A stretch of 64,000 nt of DNA from Pyxicephalus adspersus (GCF_032062135.1 NC_092858.1:163157882-163221881); one strand, 5' to 3'. Counted from the stretch's first letter, positions 1 to 12,427 are shown. A program made the numbers and translations. The notes: generated from the sequence alone by a model not told the origin.

Positions 1-38
1 ATATATATATATAGATAGATACACACACATATATACAT

Positions 39-75
<37 letters not shown>
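1..75. repeat. AT-rich microsatellite at window edge
   Basis: Mostly alternating AT with short GATA and CACA interruptions; simple sequence. Confidence 0.9.
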
Positions 76-76
<1 letters not shown>

Positions 77-658
77 ATAATAATATTTAATTTTCATTTA
101 ATTGTTGTATGCTTTTGATACTTACTTTGACACATTTCAACCAATAACATTTTTATTTTTTTTCTATTCTGACATGAGCTTATTTGCAGAGCACATAGAC
201 TAACACTGTCCAGCTATAGAACAATAGATCTGGCCTCCAGCGGATGCTCCCTTTTGACAAAGCATTTATTATTTAGCAAAAAATTATGCTAAAATGATGA
301 GTTTGGCTACTTATGCAGCTTTGCCCTATCTCCGCAGTCCAATCACTCCCCCCTTCAAAAAATACCTATATGTAATTTTTTTTTCCATCACAGTTTGCTA
401 AGTAAATCACCTTGTACAGAGAGGTTGTCAACCCTTAAAAAAGCCAAGAAGACAATTTGTTCTGTAAGAAATTTACCGTAGAGCTTTAATAATAAGTTTT
501 AGATGCACAGCAACCAGTCGTGCATTTATAAACCCATCCAGCTAACAAGAGGGAGTTCTAATTTCATTTTCCATCTCTGCAGCGCCGTGTCCCTTTATTA
601 CTTGCAGTGCTGATCTGAATATTCAAAGGCTGCTACTTCTCACACTTAATTCATTGTG

Positions 659-877
659 CCTGATTTATTAAAGCTCCCCAAGGCTGGAGAGTATACACTT
701 TCATCAGTGAACCTGGGTGATCCAGCAAACCTAAGATAGATCCAGTGCAGGATTCAAAACATTTTCTAACAAATAGCAAATCATTTCAAATAAATCCATT
801 CCAGGTTTGCTGGATCACCCAGCTTCATTGATGAAAGTGTATCCTTTCCATCCTTGGAGAGCTTTCATAAATCAGGC
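659..877. repeat. Foldback MITE copy 1 (TGATTTATTAAAGCTC family)
   Basis: About 219 bp whose two halves are reverse complements over most of their length: CCTGATTTATTAAAGCTC at the left and CTTTCATAAATCAGG at the right, with GGTTTGCTGGATCACCCAGC facing its complement inside. Other copies or pieces lie at 8557, 14746, 31402, 47654, 54012, 56731/57664, 59910 and 60108. There is no open frame, so it is a non-autonomous element. Superfamily unassigned. Confidence 0.88.
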
Positions 878-1807
878 TGTATACTGTAAAAAAATAATAA
901 GCTTTGTTGAATTGAAGAAAAAATAAAACATTTGTTTGTAACATACAGCAGTGTCATACAGAAGTGTCCTCCAGAAATAATATATTTTACGAATAGTCAT
1001 CTTCAGCCTGGGAAGTCAGACCTTTGCTGAGTAAGCAGCTGCTTCTCTTGGCATGCCGCAGCTTTGGAATAAACTCAGCTCATGCTGAGCCTATAAACTT
1101 CAGCATTCCGCAAGAGCCTGTGCAGTCTAATTCACCCCTGCTAACTGGTTATGTTGTTCAGCTAAATTTGGGTTTAAAACTAAAATCATGCTGAGTCAAG
1201 ATCGCCATTATAGGAAAGCCTGCGATAAATTAAAGGAATGGTCGTTTAGTGGCACATACAGTAAAAAAAAGCTAAAGATCAGAAGTCTCACATTTATATA
1301 TGATTTAGAAAGAGACAGAACAAATTATGGCAAGTTTAACCTTAAAGCCAACTGTTTGTGGATAGTTGAACACCTATCACCCAAGCGCATTGGATATCCC
1401 ATTCCAAAGCCATGAGCAATTATATAGAAAAGAATGCTCCTCCTTTCCATTTTACTTATTTATTATTTATGAATAATTATTTATTATTAATATGGAAAGG
1501 GTTCCTATGAAATTTTGGAGTGCATTTACAAAAATGTAAACCTAATCATTCAAAAGAGCTTTTGTGAGATCAGGTACTGATGTTGGATAAGTTTCGTTTG
1601 ATTTCCGGTATAGAATGGTGATTCCTCAAGTCATGAAGGGCTTGAAGAAATCATTGAGGGTTCTCTTCAAACTCTTTCCACAAGGTTAGAAGTGCACAAA
1701 AAAGCCTTGTATGAACTAATCTTCAGGGGTATTTTAACTTTTTGGCCAGATAGGTTGGGGTCATTACCATAAGTCCACAAACTTTTGGTTTCAAGTAATT
1801 TGTTATG

Positions 1808-2270
1808 AGATGAATCAAGTAGAAAAGAGACAGGGATTTTTTGGCAGCAAATTAAGGTGTATTTTTTTAAAAAGTACAACATGAGTAACACATATTTCAT
1901 TACAACAGTGTGAGAAAGGCAAACATGGTAAAATCACAGTTGGACTGTAAAGGCGTTCCTTGATAGGGATATGCCATGCTTTCTAAGTATAGAATCGTCT
2001 GTCTAAGTGTTGCAACAAAGGTACATAAAGCTCACAAGTCTCAATCCCGACGTGTTTCGCTAGATGGCTTCATCAGGGGATGTGCAAGGAGAGTCAGAGC
2101 ATTTATTTGTGAAGATGACACATATGTACAAAAAGATAGCGTTTTCTCTTGTGGGGGGGGGGGGGGGCGCTACCTTTTTGTACATATGTGTCACTCACGT
2201 TGTACTTTTTAGAAAACTATACCTTAATTTGCTGCCAAAAAATCCCTGTCCCTTTCTACTTGATTCATAC
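1808..2270. repeat. Inverted-repeat element with CGTGTTTCGC core
   Basis: The arm at about 1809-1894 is reverse-complemented at about 2184-2268 with few differences. Between the arms lie GACGTGTTTCGCTAGATGGC and CTTCATCAGGGG, a core also seen near 23.5 and 57.1 kb. The small open frames here on both strands follow from the palindrome. No transposase. Confidence 0.8.
2118..2191. repeat. Hairpin with G15 loop
   Basis: A 24-base arm at 2118-2141 pairs with 2168-2191 with one mismatch. The 26-base loop ends in 15 consecutive G (2153-2167). It lies inside the larger inverted-repeat element. Confidence 0.85.
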
Positions 2271-2889
2271 CTTGACTAATTACAGGGTTGGCCAGCATAT
2301 TTATGATTATCATAGATAGGGTCCCCTCTTTTGTTCCCTGCATATAATTGGTTATGGGAGCATGGGGTTCTTCTTTAGTGGAAAAGAAAATACAACAAGT
2401 CAGCGCACAAAATTTGAGAAACATATGCGGTGAAATCAAAATGAAATTTCTTTTCTTTGACTGTCAGGCGTTTGGCAAGTAAGACACGCCAGGGAAGGTT
2501 TGGGCCAAATGCCGCAGACCAACCAGTTGGTGATGGCTCAGAAAGGCGGTTTACAAGGTAATCAGTGTTCAGTGTTGCACAAATAACAGCTTGAAGGCTT
2601 GAGCCTTGCCAACTGCACACAAATACAAAGCCAGAAGTCTGCCAGGGAGGTCCAGCAGGGTGAAAAGATTTGAAATTTAATTTTGAAATAGGATCTAAAC
2701 ACATTATCCTTATCAATACTGTCTTCAAAAAACAGTATGGAATGCAGGGCCTGGATGACCTAGATTACTGCAATCCTTAATAAAACACACTGGGAATGAA
2801 TTCAGCATCTTAAAGAAGAAGTATAATAAATAAATTGTATTGTGGTCTCTGCATATAAAAAGATTCTTTAACGTATACATTCCTTTTTT

Positions 2890-3215
2890 NNNNNNNNNNN
2901 NNNNNNNNNNNNNNNNNNNNNNNNNNNNNNNNNNNNNNNNNNNNNNNNNNNNNNNNNNNNNNNNNNNNNNNNNNNNNNNNNNNNNNNNNNNNNNNNNNNN
3001 NNNNNNNNNNNNNNNNNNNNNNNNNNNNNNNNNNNNNNNNNNNNNNNNNNNNNNNNNNNNNNNNNNNNNNNNNNNNNNNNNNNNNNNNNNNNNNNNNNNN
3101 NNNNNNNNNNNNNNNNNNNNNNNNNNNNNNNNNNNNNNNNNNNNNNNNNNNNNNNNNNNNNNNNNNNNNNNNNNNNNNNNNNNNNNNNNNNNNNNNNNNN
3201 NNNNNNNNNNNNNNN
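2890..3215. other. Assembly gap (326 N)
   Basis: A run of N. It directly abuts the tandem array starting at 3216, so the unresolved sequence is probably more of that array. Confidence 0.98.
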
Positions 3216-3540
3216 TGCACTATGTGCAGGAGAAGAGGGAAAAGTATGACAGTGTGCAGTATGTGCAGGGGAAGAGTATAAAGAATGACAGTATGCAGTA
3301 TGTGCAGGGGAAGAGTATAAAGTATGACAGTGTGCAGTATGTGCAGGAGAGGAGTGTGAAAAGTATGACAGTGTGCAGTATGTGCAGGAGAGGAGTGTGA
3401 AAAGTATGACAGTGTGCAGTATGTGCAGGAGAGGAGTGTGGATAATAGAATGCTATGCAGTGGTATTAGTAGAGAATATAAAATGTATGACAGTTGGAAG
3501 TATGTGCAGGAGAAAAGTGTGATCTAAAATGCTGCCCTAG
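3216..3540. repeat. Minisatellite, about 39-41 bp unit
   Basis: Repeated units contain AGTATGACAGTGTGCAGTAT and GTGCAGGAGAGGAGTGTG with small length changes (AGGGGAAGAGTATAAAG variants in the first units). About seven units are visible right of the gap, decaying after 3450. The open frame across the gap is an artefact. Confidence 0.9.
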
Positions 3541-5256
3541 ATAACAAAAAATTCCACCCTAAAAAAAAACCTCTTCCTATACAAATACCACCTATATCTG
3601 TATTAGCAAACTCTGTATCTTTATTTTGAAGGAAGTACTATGTTCTACTAAAATAAGAATGGTAGTGATGTTGGTGCTTGGGGGGAACTTCTCTTTACAT
3701 TCTTCCTGAAGTCAAAACTAAAAATAAACCTCAGCAGTCATTATAATCTTTGTGATAGTGTCATGCTCCCGTGCTGCAATTCGGAAAATCAATGGCGAAT
3801 CACCACATTTACATGAAATGGAATCTGGCTGAGCAATTCCAAGGTCACTGGTCACTTTTCCACAAAGTTGGAAAAGTCACCAACTGCTGCTGGGAAATCA
3901 TAGCAATGGAGTCCCCAGGAGATGTACAAAACACATTATCCTCTGTCACGCAAAATCTAATGGTCACTTATGAGTAGAGTTGTCTTTTAAGCCATTTTTT
4001 ACCATTTTATTGCCACTATTTTATTCATTCATATATAGTTCATATATAGTTGTATTTTCAACAAGTTTATCAAATTTATTTTGTCCTCAATAGATCTTTT
4101 TTTTTCAAATAGAATAGAGAAAAGAGACAAAAGATTTTTTTGTGTGCATTTGGTTAGAAAAATTAAACATGATATTTGGTTCACAGTCAAGAACGGCCTG
4201 TACCAACCAGCCCACAAAGACGCAATGTACAAAACCAGTAATTGCACCTAGTGTGCTTTAATGGCTGTAGCAGAATAATTTGTCTGCTCGCTGTTAGAAC
4301 AAGATAGGGACGTTATCGATGATGTGTAAATTACTTTGACATCAAAGCTCTTTATTTTGGAAGCTGAGTTCGTATCGCTTCTCTTCTGTAATTATCACAG
4401 GTTCTATTAGGCAGGAAATGAGATTTTTGCTCACATGGACAATCTGTAACCAAATGTATATAATATAGTAAAGAGCTCGATGACAGGTCATGTGACCAGA
4501 ACATGTCATGAAACCCTAAATAGAAGCCTTCACCAGAGCTCTACAGCGGAAAAGCAAACATGATTGTCATATACAGGTACAAAAGTGCCTAAAAAATAAA
4601 TTATTCTGCTGCAAATGGCAACCTGTTTTTTTCCTATGTTCCTCAGTCCTACAAACTAAAGCCCATCTCTGGGCTACTCCTCAATTCTTCTCATTCCACC
4701 TATTACTCCTTATTACCTTTTCCAATATTTACCTGTTTGCCATCACACAATTTCTTGACCATTTCAAAGTCCCCAGGAGGGTAACTTTAAGTTGCACACA
4801 TTCCTCATATAGCTGAACCCTAAAAATGTTCTTTGCTCCACTTGTCATTTCCCATTAATTGGCATTCAGTCACGATGATTCTTTGGTCTACTTAACAGAA
4901 ACTGCCTGTACTGAGATGACGCTCCATTTATTACAGCGCTCGTCCTAGACCAAGGAAAGTGCTTGCTTCAGGTGTAATATCCACATCATAATAATTAATG
5001 TGCCTGTTTTATGCCAGCACATATGTCTGCCTTCACATTCACCCGGGCTATTTCTACATAATGAATTCCATCTCTTCTCCTGTGTATGCCTTATGCCGAT
5101 CATAATACACTGAATAAAGTTTAATATCAAGGAATAGGCTGTCAGTATTACTCAGAGCTGGCTATGTAATGAGACAGGAAGTTGCTGCAAACTGATAATG
5201 CCCATATTATTAAAAATTAACTCTTGGCACAGAAATTTTCATTTAAATTTTATTCC

Positions 5257-5307
5257 CCAATAGCCATATAGGATATAAATGGCCCAATAGCCACATAGGA
5301 TATAAAA
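5257..5307. repeat. Two-copy tandem duplication, 27 bp
   Basis: CCAATAGCCATATAGGATAT is followed 27 bases on by the near-identical CCAATAGCCACATAGGATAT. Confidence 0.85.
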
Positions 5308-5581
5308 CCATTTGCATCCTTCCCTTTGCAAACTCATTGTTTTCTTTTGTAAAATGAATAGTTACATCCTAACTGTTTAGCGCATGGCCTGTACAGACCC
5401 TAGCAGGTCTCCCCACAAACAAGAGGGGGCTGCTACAAGAACAGTCACCCTGAACACAGGGAGCAAGCAGAAGTGATTGGTCTCCATTACAATATGGTGA
5501 TAATTCACTTTGCACGGTGAAAAATTAAGACTATGTTCAGACAGAAGTTGTTTTTGGCAGCAGAACCACTATGGTTTACAG

Positions 5582-5942
5582 CAGTGGTCCCCAACCTTTT
5601 GGACGTCACGGACTACTAAATTTTTGCACTGTGGACCGTGCATTCACGGGGAGCAGTGTGTCACTCAATGGGGAAGAAACTTCCCCAGAGTGACATCATG
5701 ATGCCAGAACCCATCCAATCTTCCATCCCAGGTCTAAGCCTACAATGGCAAAGTGGGTGGGTTGTGTTCAGAGATATTACCTGCCCACCGTCCTGAGCCT
5801 GCGGTTCATACAGAAGACATAGTCCATGACTCAGGCCGGTGCCCCCCCAGCCTGGTCCTTCTCCTGATCCTGCTCGGGACTGCACCGACCACAGCCGCAG
5901 ACCACTAAAATTTTCTTGCAGACCACAGGTTGGAGACCGCTG
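5582..5942. mobile_element. hAT-type non-autonomous element, 361 bp
   Basis: The ends are CAGTGGTCCCCAACC and the inverted partner GGTTGGAGACCGCTG. The flanking 8-mers GTTTACAG (5574-5581) and GTATACAG (5943-5950) match at 7 of 8, the hAT-type target duplication. Related internal sequence recurs near 21.2, 51.6 and 63.9 kb. The frames inside are not proteins. Confidence 0.88.
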
Positions 5943-8556
5943 GTATACAGCACTCATCCAGTTCTAAACCGTGCCAAATTCCCAGTTACAATTGAAACAA
6001 ATTCAAGAGATTTTATGTGAACCAGTGAGACGGAAGGTCTTTTGTTTGTGCAATTTTGGGCATGTGCAACTCAAAGCCTCCTGGGATATGTGACTTACCT
6101 ATCCCAGGGGCTGCAGCTTTCCCATTTACCATGCAGTGGTTAGGATGGAAGGGGAGGGATAAAACCAAAAAGCCACCTATAGCCACCCTTTTATGTTAAA
6201 CATGTGATAAGTCACTTTCAGTGTTTGGGTTTAGATACATTTTAATAAATATTATATCACAAAATTGATTGTATCAGAATACCTGCTGGCCATGCACAAT
6301 GATTACTTTTTTAACCCACATTTTGAATAAATATATCTTTTAATTCACTGCAATCAATCAATGTGTGCTCAGCCATAATACAAGTTAGCAAGCCTTATAT
6401 TGGTAGACAATATTTGATTAGCATTTAATTTCCGTGTTGCAAATGTTCTTGCTAGTATCCTGTATATCCGTCCACATTATATACATAGGAAGGTAAAAGC
6501 ATTGTTAAACAGGAAGAGTTGTGAGCTTTATCAAAGCTGATTTAACCACTGGGGAGAGGTTTTGATTAGCACTGCTGTGTTGCTCTATTGATCACAATGC
6601 TTTGCTATAGTTCCTGTACTGCAGAACAGCTATGGACAACACAGAAATAAAACATTGTGCTTTCAGGGTCCGCTGAGTGTTTGGCTTAAGTGCACTGAGC
6701 TCCTCACAACAATCGATAGATCTTTTTTTTTTTAGGCTGAGCTTTGCATTGTGTCCAGCAATACTACAAAAAAATGAACTCCAGTCGACTAAAAAAAAAA
6801 TATATAGTAAATGCATTTTAAATACAGCCAGTATATATATAGGTATTTGTATTCATTGCTGTAATGCTTTGCTAGGCAGCACTTACTAGAAGGAGGGAAA
6901 ACAGTAAGAGTATATGTTGAGAGACTACTTCAGAACTTTAAAATTCAAATACAGGTCAACCACAGGATAAATACACTAATGTCAATAACACTGTATTTGC
7001 CCATAGTATAGCAAGTCAGGGCTATATCACATTGTACAGTGCTGTCAGTGAATCAAATACAAGGAACTTAATGAAAAAAGAAGACAGCATAATGAGGATC
7101 TCGCCAACCTTCAGCTGCTTTTTTTACAGGTTGAGGGAGGAGAGGTAAGTTGAGAAGCATAATACAATTTCTTGTGCAGCCACCCATCATATGTATTATT
7201 ACTTTACTTATGTTTACATTAGGGAAGTTTTAAGCTTTAGGAAAAAGGCTGCATTGTAAGTGTAAACGCGAAAGATGAAAGAAGTATCAGCATAAAAACA
7301 TATTTTATTCAAACAGAATACATTCCACACATTTATCTTTGTAAAAAATATAAATGTGCAAAGGAAAAAATCTTTACGCGTACCTAAACTCAGAATGTTT
7401 ACTTTTCATAAATGGATAGACAGCCCTTTTATTAAAAGTAAAACATTTTGTTTGTGTTTTTTTTAAGTGCAACACCATTAAAAAAAAGTTCAGCACCAGC
7501 CCCTAATTCTTGATCGCCTAGGCACAAAAATAAAGGAATGTCAAACGTGTAGCAGTCTAATGATCAGGGTCATGGTCATATGATGTAAATAAAGTCAGTA
7601 ATCTTACTCTTCCCCATTAACGGCTAAAACACAAATGTTCATCTAATATTTTAATGTATGTCAAGAAATCAAGAATGTGTACATCCTGTATAAAATGTTT
7701 TTTTTTAAAATCAAAGAAATAGAAAAAGAATGAGTCATGGGTTAAAATGTTACAAATACATGGTTAAAAAATCATCAAAAACTAATAAAGATTTTCTATA
7801 ATTTGCTGAAATAAAAGGAAAATAAGTGGAAATATTTATATAATTACATATTCATATTACCTTATGTATTCACCAGGATTAAATGAAAACCACATGTATA
7901 AAATAAAAATCAGCATCCACAAATGACCATTTTAAAAAAGATAAGACTTAAGTTTGTACCTGCAAAATGTAATAACAGGTTAGCAACTAGCAGAAAACAA
8001 TCTGAAAATATGTGTTAGGAATTAAAGAGCTGAAAAGCAAAATTACCGAACATCAAATCATCTGCACAGAAAATGATCAGGCTGTTTAGCACTTGCTTGG
8101 TGGATTGTCTAGAGAGGCCCTAATGTAACATATGCAGAGATGTCATCTTGACCCAATCCACCTGGGAGATACGTACCTGTACCTGCACTTATTACTGACA
8201 TTTAGCAAACATCTGCTGAAAAACTGATGCAGAATTAATTATTTTCCTTTTACATCAGATGAGTTTTGTTTTCCAATTATAAGATTAATGTGAAATATTT
8301 TAATATGTTGCTCTCTATTCTGTACAGATTTTATAAATATAAATAAATCATGGTGAATAGAGCCTCCTACGTGTCTTTGTGACGCATCGCTGCAGAACAT
8401 CTGAACCTAGAAATAGGTATAATACTTCATATAAAGTGAAAGATCTTTTAGTAACACGTCATTGTAACTCTTCTAGATATTTATCACCTCTATTAAAGAT
8501 CATAGAAAGAAGATTGTGCTCTTCTTCCAGACAGGTAAGCAGATGAAGCCATTAGA

Positions 8557-8776
8557 CCTGAATAATTAAAGCTCTCAAAGGCTGGAGAGGATACACTTTC
8601 ATTAGTGACGCTGGGTAATCCAGCAAAACTTGGAATGGATCTGGTTGAGGATTCAAAATATTTACTAGCAAATAGTAAATTACTTTCAAGAAATCTATTC
8701 CAGATTTGCTGGATAACCCAGCTTCACTGGTAAAAGTGTATCCTCTCCAGCCTTGGAGAGCTTTAAAAATCAGGCC
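8557..8776. repeat. Foldback MITE copy 2
   Basis: Full-length copy of the TGATTTATTAAAGCTC family, with GGCTGGAGAGGATACACTTT at the left and its complement at the right. Confidence 0.88.
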
Positions 8777-10413
8777 CAATGTCTAGGTGGTGGGTTGTTG
8801 AACCATCATCAGATGTTTCTGGGCCTCATACTAGATAAACTTCCTGTGTCCCCCTTACGCAGGTCTAAAAATTCCTGCATTACAAAAGTCAAGCCCTTTA
8901 GATCAGGACCCGGAGCAGAAGTACCCCTTGTCCCCACTGTCGGCGGACTTGGTGGGCTGTGATCTCTTAAAGGTTTTGGCTAGGAGAACTTTACGAAAGC
9001 CAATAAAGAATACAAGTTAAATTAATGATGGCTAACGGGGCATAACCATCTACAAGAGCGCATTAATTGTAATTACAATGTTCTTCTCCCCAGATGTCCA
9101 CCATTGATCAGCAGATTGATGAATGAATTACATATTATTATAGTCCACACAGCAATTGGTTTACACACTAAAGCTAGGATTTGGCTACAGAGAAACAAGA
9201 AAAACAGCTGGCCAGGCATTGAGAAATGTAGAATGTTTTGAACTGCCAACGGTATTATGTTTTTCCATGTAACAAAGAAGATAAAGTGTTATTTGAGGTA
9301 AAGTGTTTTACCTAAAAGAACAGTATACAAAGAAGAACAAAGGTCCAAAAAAGCAACATCTAACATGAAGGTCAAGAACAGGATTTACTACAGTAGTGCG
9401 AATGGGATACAATAACGTCATTGGAACATCAGGACAACATAACACCTTCTAAACAGAGAATAAGACAATAAATCTATAATTGCAGTTTATGATCCCTTTC
9501 CTAGCAGATTTTCCATTTCAAGGTTGGTCATAATTGGTTCAATAATACAAGCGATGTTCCAGTTTTTTTACCGTTGCTCCTTTGAATAGGCATCCTTCAC
9601 CGTACGAAGACAACTGCTATAAAATCTTCGAGCCTGCTTCTTTCATCCAAAATTATTATAAAACCCACAAAGAATTCATCCATAATCATTGGCTGCTCTA
9701 AGCAATATTTTATTCTTGACTCTTTATAAATCAGAAGCCATTATTTTTACCTGTATCTGTATTCTATTACCTTGTAAGGTCTCATGACACTGTACATTAA
9801 ATAGACCTCACTATAACAAAAGGGCTTTACAAATAACCTCAGTACCAAGAATTCAACATTTTCCACCCTTGTGTCCCCAGCCAAACTCATGGAAAACAGG
9901 TGATAAAATGACCCCAGGCTCTCCAGGCTCTAGATCATTGTTCGACAGACCATAGCTGGTCATGAAACAAGGCAGAGCCTTGCCTCTCACAAATGAACCT
10001 ATTCCACATAGAATGATAAAATCATAAATGAACAAGTTAAAGCTGATTTAAACAGGCCTTGGGGCACTTTAGCAAAAGAGAGCCAGTGGAGCATAAAAGG
10101 ATGTAATGAACACACATGGAAAAAAAAAAATAATTGCATTGTGCCTCAAGCAAGAGAGCACCGATTGTCGGCCACTAATACCTTCGGTTATAGAAAATGC
10201 AATTAATATATTATCCTAATAGTGCTACAAAATACAAAACCATAGAAAAATTTTAACTACTTCACCTATATTGCTATATATATATTGTCCAACTATAATG
10301 ATCAAAGTATAATATTGGCCATAAACTGCAATTACTGATAATACAGACAGGAAGTAACTACTTAATACACATCCAAATAGGATCATGACACCACATTGAT
10401 ATACAGTACAAAC

Positions 10414-10458
10414 CTTCTTCCATACTTTATTTAAATGGCTAGTAGTTTCTCCAGCAGC
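10414..10458 (-). CDS. GRIK1: GRIK1 optional 45-bp exon (GluK1-1 insert)
   Basis: On the minus strand AG at 10459-10460 is followed by 15 codons, AAGETTSHLNKVWKK, and then GT (AAG|GTTTGT). Eleven of 15 residues match the mammalian GluK1-1 insert as I recall it (AAGEVSKHLYKVWKK), including both ends. It starts and ends between codons, so it can be included or skipped without changing frame, and it lies in the expected order 14.7 kb after the EDGMEK exon. The acceptor has a modest pyrimidine tract (CTTCTTTTTCATAAG) and the donor GTTTGT departs from GTRAGT, as expected of a regulated cassette exon. The role of the insert, between amino-terminal and ligand-binding domains, is not evident from sequence. 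Confidence 0.88.
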
Positions 10459-10871
10459 CTTATGAAAAAGAAGAAATAATAAAAGATCAGAGCAAATACT
10501 ATAATCTCAGTTCAGCAAACATGAAAGATGGTGTACCTCAAAGGGTCAGTTCACCTGAAATGATATTTTATCATAAAGTGATGCCTAGTAGGTTGAATTA
10601 GTTCCTGTCAAGTTTCCCCTACCATATTTTATGGCTTTTCCTCTTACATTATCCATCATTCAAAATAAAGAACGAATAAGGTAGAGGGAGTAGAAATGAC
10701 AAGACGTGTGGTCCATGAAACCTAAGGCTTAAAGTTTAATCAGCTTAAACTTTGACTTCCCTGGTTTTTTCCTTACCCCCTTATCAACATTCAAATTAAT
10801 TTTCAAAGCATGCAGTGGAAGTTTATCATGGCTTGTGGGAGAGGAAAGCAGGATACAATAAATAGCTCACC

Positions 10872-11188
10872 AAAAAGCCAGCACATTGGCTCAGTGGTTA
10901 GCATCCTGGTCCTTGCAGTGGTAGGTTCCAGGTTTGAATCTCAGCCTGGGCACTACCTGCATGGAGTTTGCAGGTTCTCCCTGTGTTTGCGTGGGTTTCC
11001 TCCGGTTTCCTCCCACACTCCAAAAAATGCAGTTAGATTAATTGGCTTCCCGCCAAATTTGGCCATGAACTGTATGAAAGAGGTAGGGACATTAGATTGT
11101 GAGCTCCTTTGAGGGACAGCTAGTGACATGACTTTGTACAGTGCTGTGTATTATGTCGGTGCTATATAAATGGTATAATAATAATAAA
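10872..11188 (+). mobile_element. tRNA-headed SINE with LINE-like tail
   Basis: Box A-like TGGCTCAGTGG (10887-10897) and box B-like GGTTTGAATCT (10931-10941) form an internal RNA polymerase III promoter of tRNA type. The body contains GCGTGGGTTTCCTCCGG and the tail reads GTGCTATATAAATGG followed by ATA repeats. The L2-type piece at 40.7-40.9 kb ends in a similar tail, suggesting mobilisation by an L2-like LINE. The 100-codon frame over it is spurious. Confidence 0.88.
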
Positions 11189-11884
11189 CTCTAGGAAAAT
11201 AGTCTTTTATGGCACACACAACTTTCAAAGGCACTCCACTTCACTCTAACACATTTCCTCCCCTGTTGATTCTATAACTAATCTCAAGCAATGGACAAAT
11301 GGTTAAAATGCATAATTAGAAGAATGAAGTCTCCTTCGAAGCTGCCTGTGCAATAACGTTTTTGGAAGTTTATGGGAAGTGTTGTGTGAAGAAAGCAATG
11401 TTGATTTCTCCAGTCTTCATATTATTGTGTGCCTAACAATTGGAACTGCATAACCTGAAATCTAAAATCTTTTTTTATGTTTTATTAAATGTATTTATAT
11501 GTCAAGGTTTGAAAGCATATGATACATTACAATATTCCAAATACTTTATTACAGAGAGTGTCATGAAGTGCCATGTATGAGGCCTCCTGTGATGGAGCAG
11601 GACTGCAGCTACTCTTCTCTAGACCATAGACATTTATTGTTTGCAGAAATCAAGTGATGTCATCAAGTGATGTCATCTAGGCAAATTTAAATTCCCTTCA
11701 ACAAAGAATAGAAACAAAAGCGTAATAAAAAAGAGAACGGAAATAGTGGGAAGATATAGGAAGCTGGGCAGAGGAATGAGAAGAAGATGGGATGGGGTAC
11801 AGGGTTGGCTTTGACTCAGCTTATTAGTGGTTTAGTATTTCTTTAAATAGTTGATTGGAATGTAATGCTTGATCCAATGAATGC

Positions 11885-12427
11885 TTAAAGTGAACCTAAA
11901 CCTAAGATTTTCACTTTACATAAAAGGGTCGACAACGCCTATATGTAAAGCGAAAATAATAAATATTTTTTTTTTAAGTGCAACACCTCTCGTCAGTCAT
12001 GATCGAGATTAGGGCATCTGCAGAAGGAGCACCCGGAACCTCCCATAATGCGTGATGTAGGTATTTCGGGAGGCTCTGGGTGCTCCTTCTGCGCATGCCC
12101 TAACCTAAGGCATGTGCAGAAGGGGAATTTTTTCTACTAAGTGAAAGAGATGCTGATCTCACGCATGCGCAGTGAGCTCGGCTCTTTTTTCTTCCCCTTT
12201 ACAGTGGTTACGGCACCTGATCTTGCACCTACACAGTGCAAGATGGGGTGGCGAGCCAGGAAGACAAGAAGAAGATGGAAGTGAATAATGAACATAGCGG
12301 CGCCCGGGGCTGACAAAGAGCAATTCCAGGATGAGATGGAACCGGATCGATGGAAGGTCCAGCTCCATCGAGGGATCTGCAGGGTTAGAGGTAAGAGGTT
12401 TTTGTTTTCAGTTTAGTTCCGCTTTAA
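11885..12427. mobile_element. TTAA-flanked MITE-like element, 543 bp
   Basis: Begins TTAAAGTGAACCTAAACC; the reverse complement of its end reads TTAAAGCGGAACTAAACTG. TTAA at both borders is the duplication used by piggyBac and Kolobok elements. An internal hairpin has 33-base arms at 12012-12044 and 12068-12100. No transposase frame. Confidence 0.75.

Larger units (their letters stand above)
1..10413 (-). other. GRIK1: GRIK1 intron after the optional exon (runs off the window)
   Basis: This stretch is read as intron because it lies downstream of the 45-bp exon. The next constitutive exon (start of the ligand-binding region) was searched for by eye on the minus strand and not seen, so it probably lies beyond position 1. 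Contents are listed separately: an AT repeat at the left edge, foldback MITE copies near 0.7 and 8.7 kb, a long inverted-repeat element at 1.8-2.3 kb, an assembly gap with tandem repeat at 2.9-3.5 kb, and a hAT element at 5.6 kb. In 3.6-5.5, 6.0-8.5 and 8.8-10.4 kb I see only unassigned AT-rich sequence. Confidence 0.75.

Noticed and set aside
2810..3400. Open frames of 136 and 186 codons
   Set aside because: Most of each is the run of N.
5661..5957. 98-codon minus-strand frame
   Set aside because: Falls almost wholly inside the 5582-5942 non-autonomous hAT element.
10887..10941. tRNA gene
   Set aside because: Box A and box B are present, but no cloverleaf can be drawn and the sequence continues into a SINE body with a LINE-like tail.
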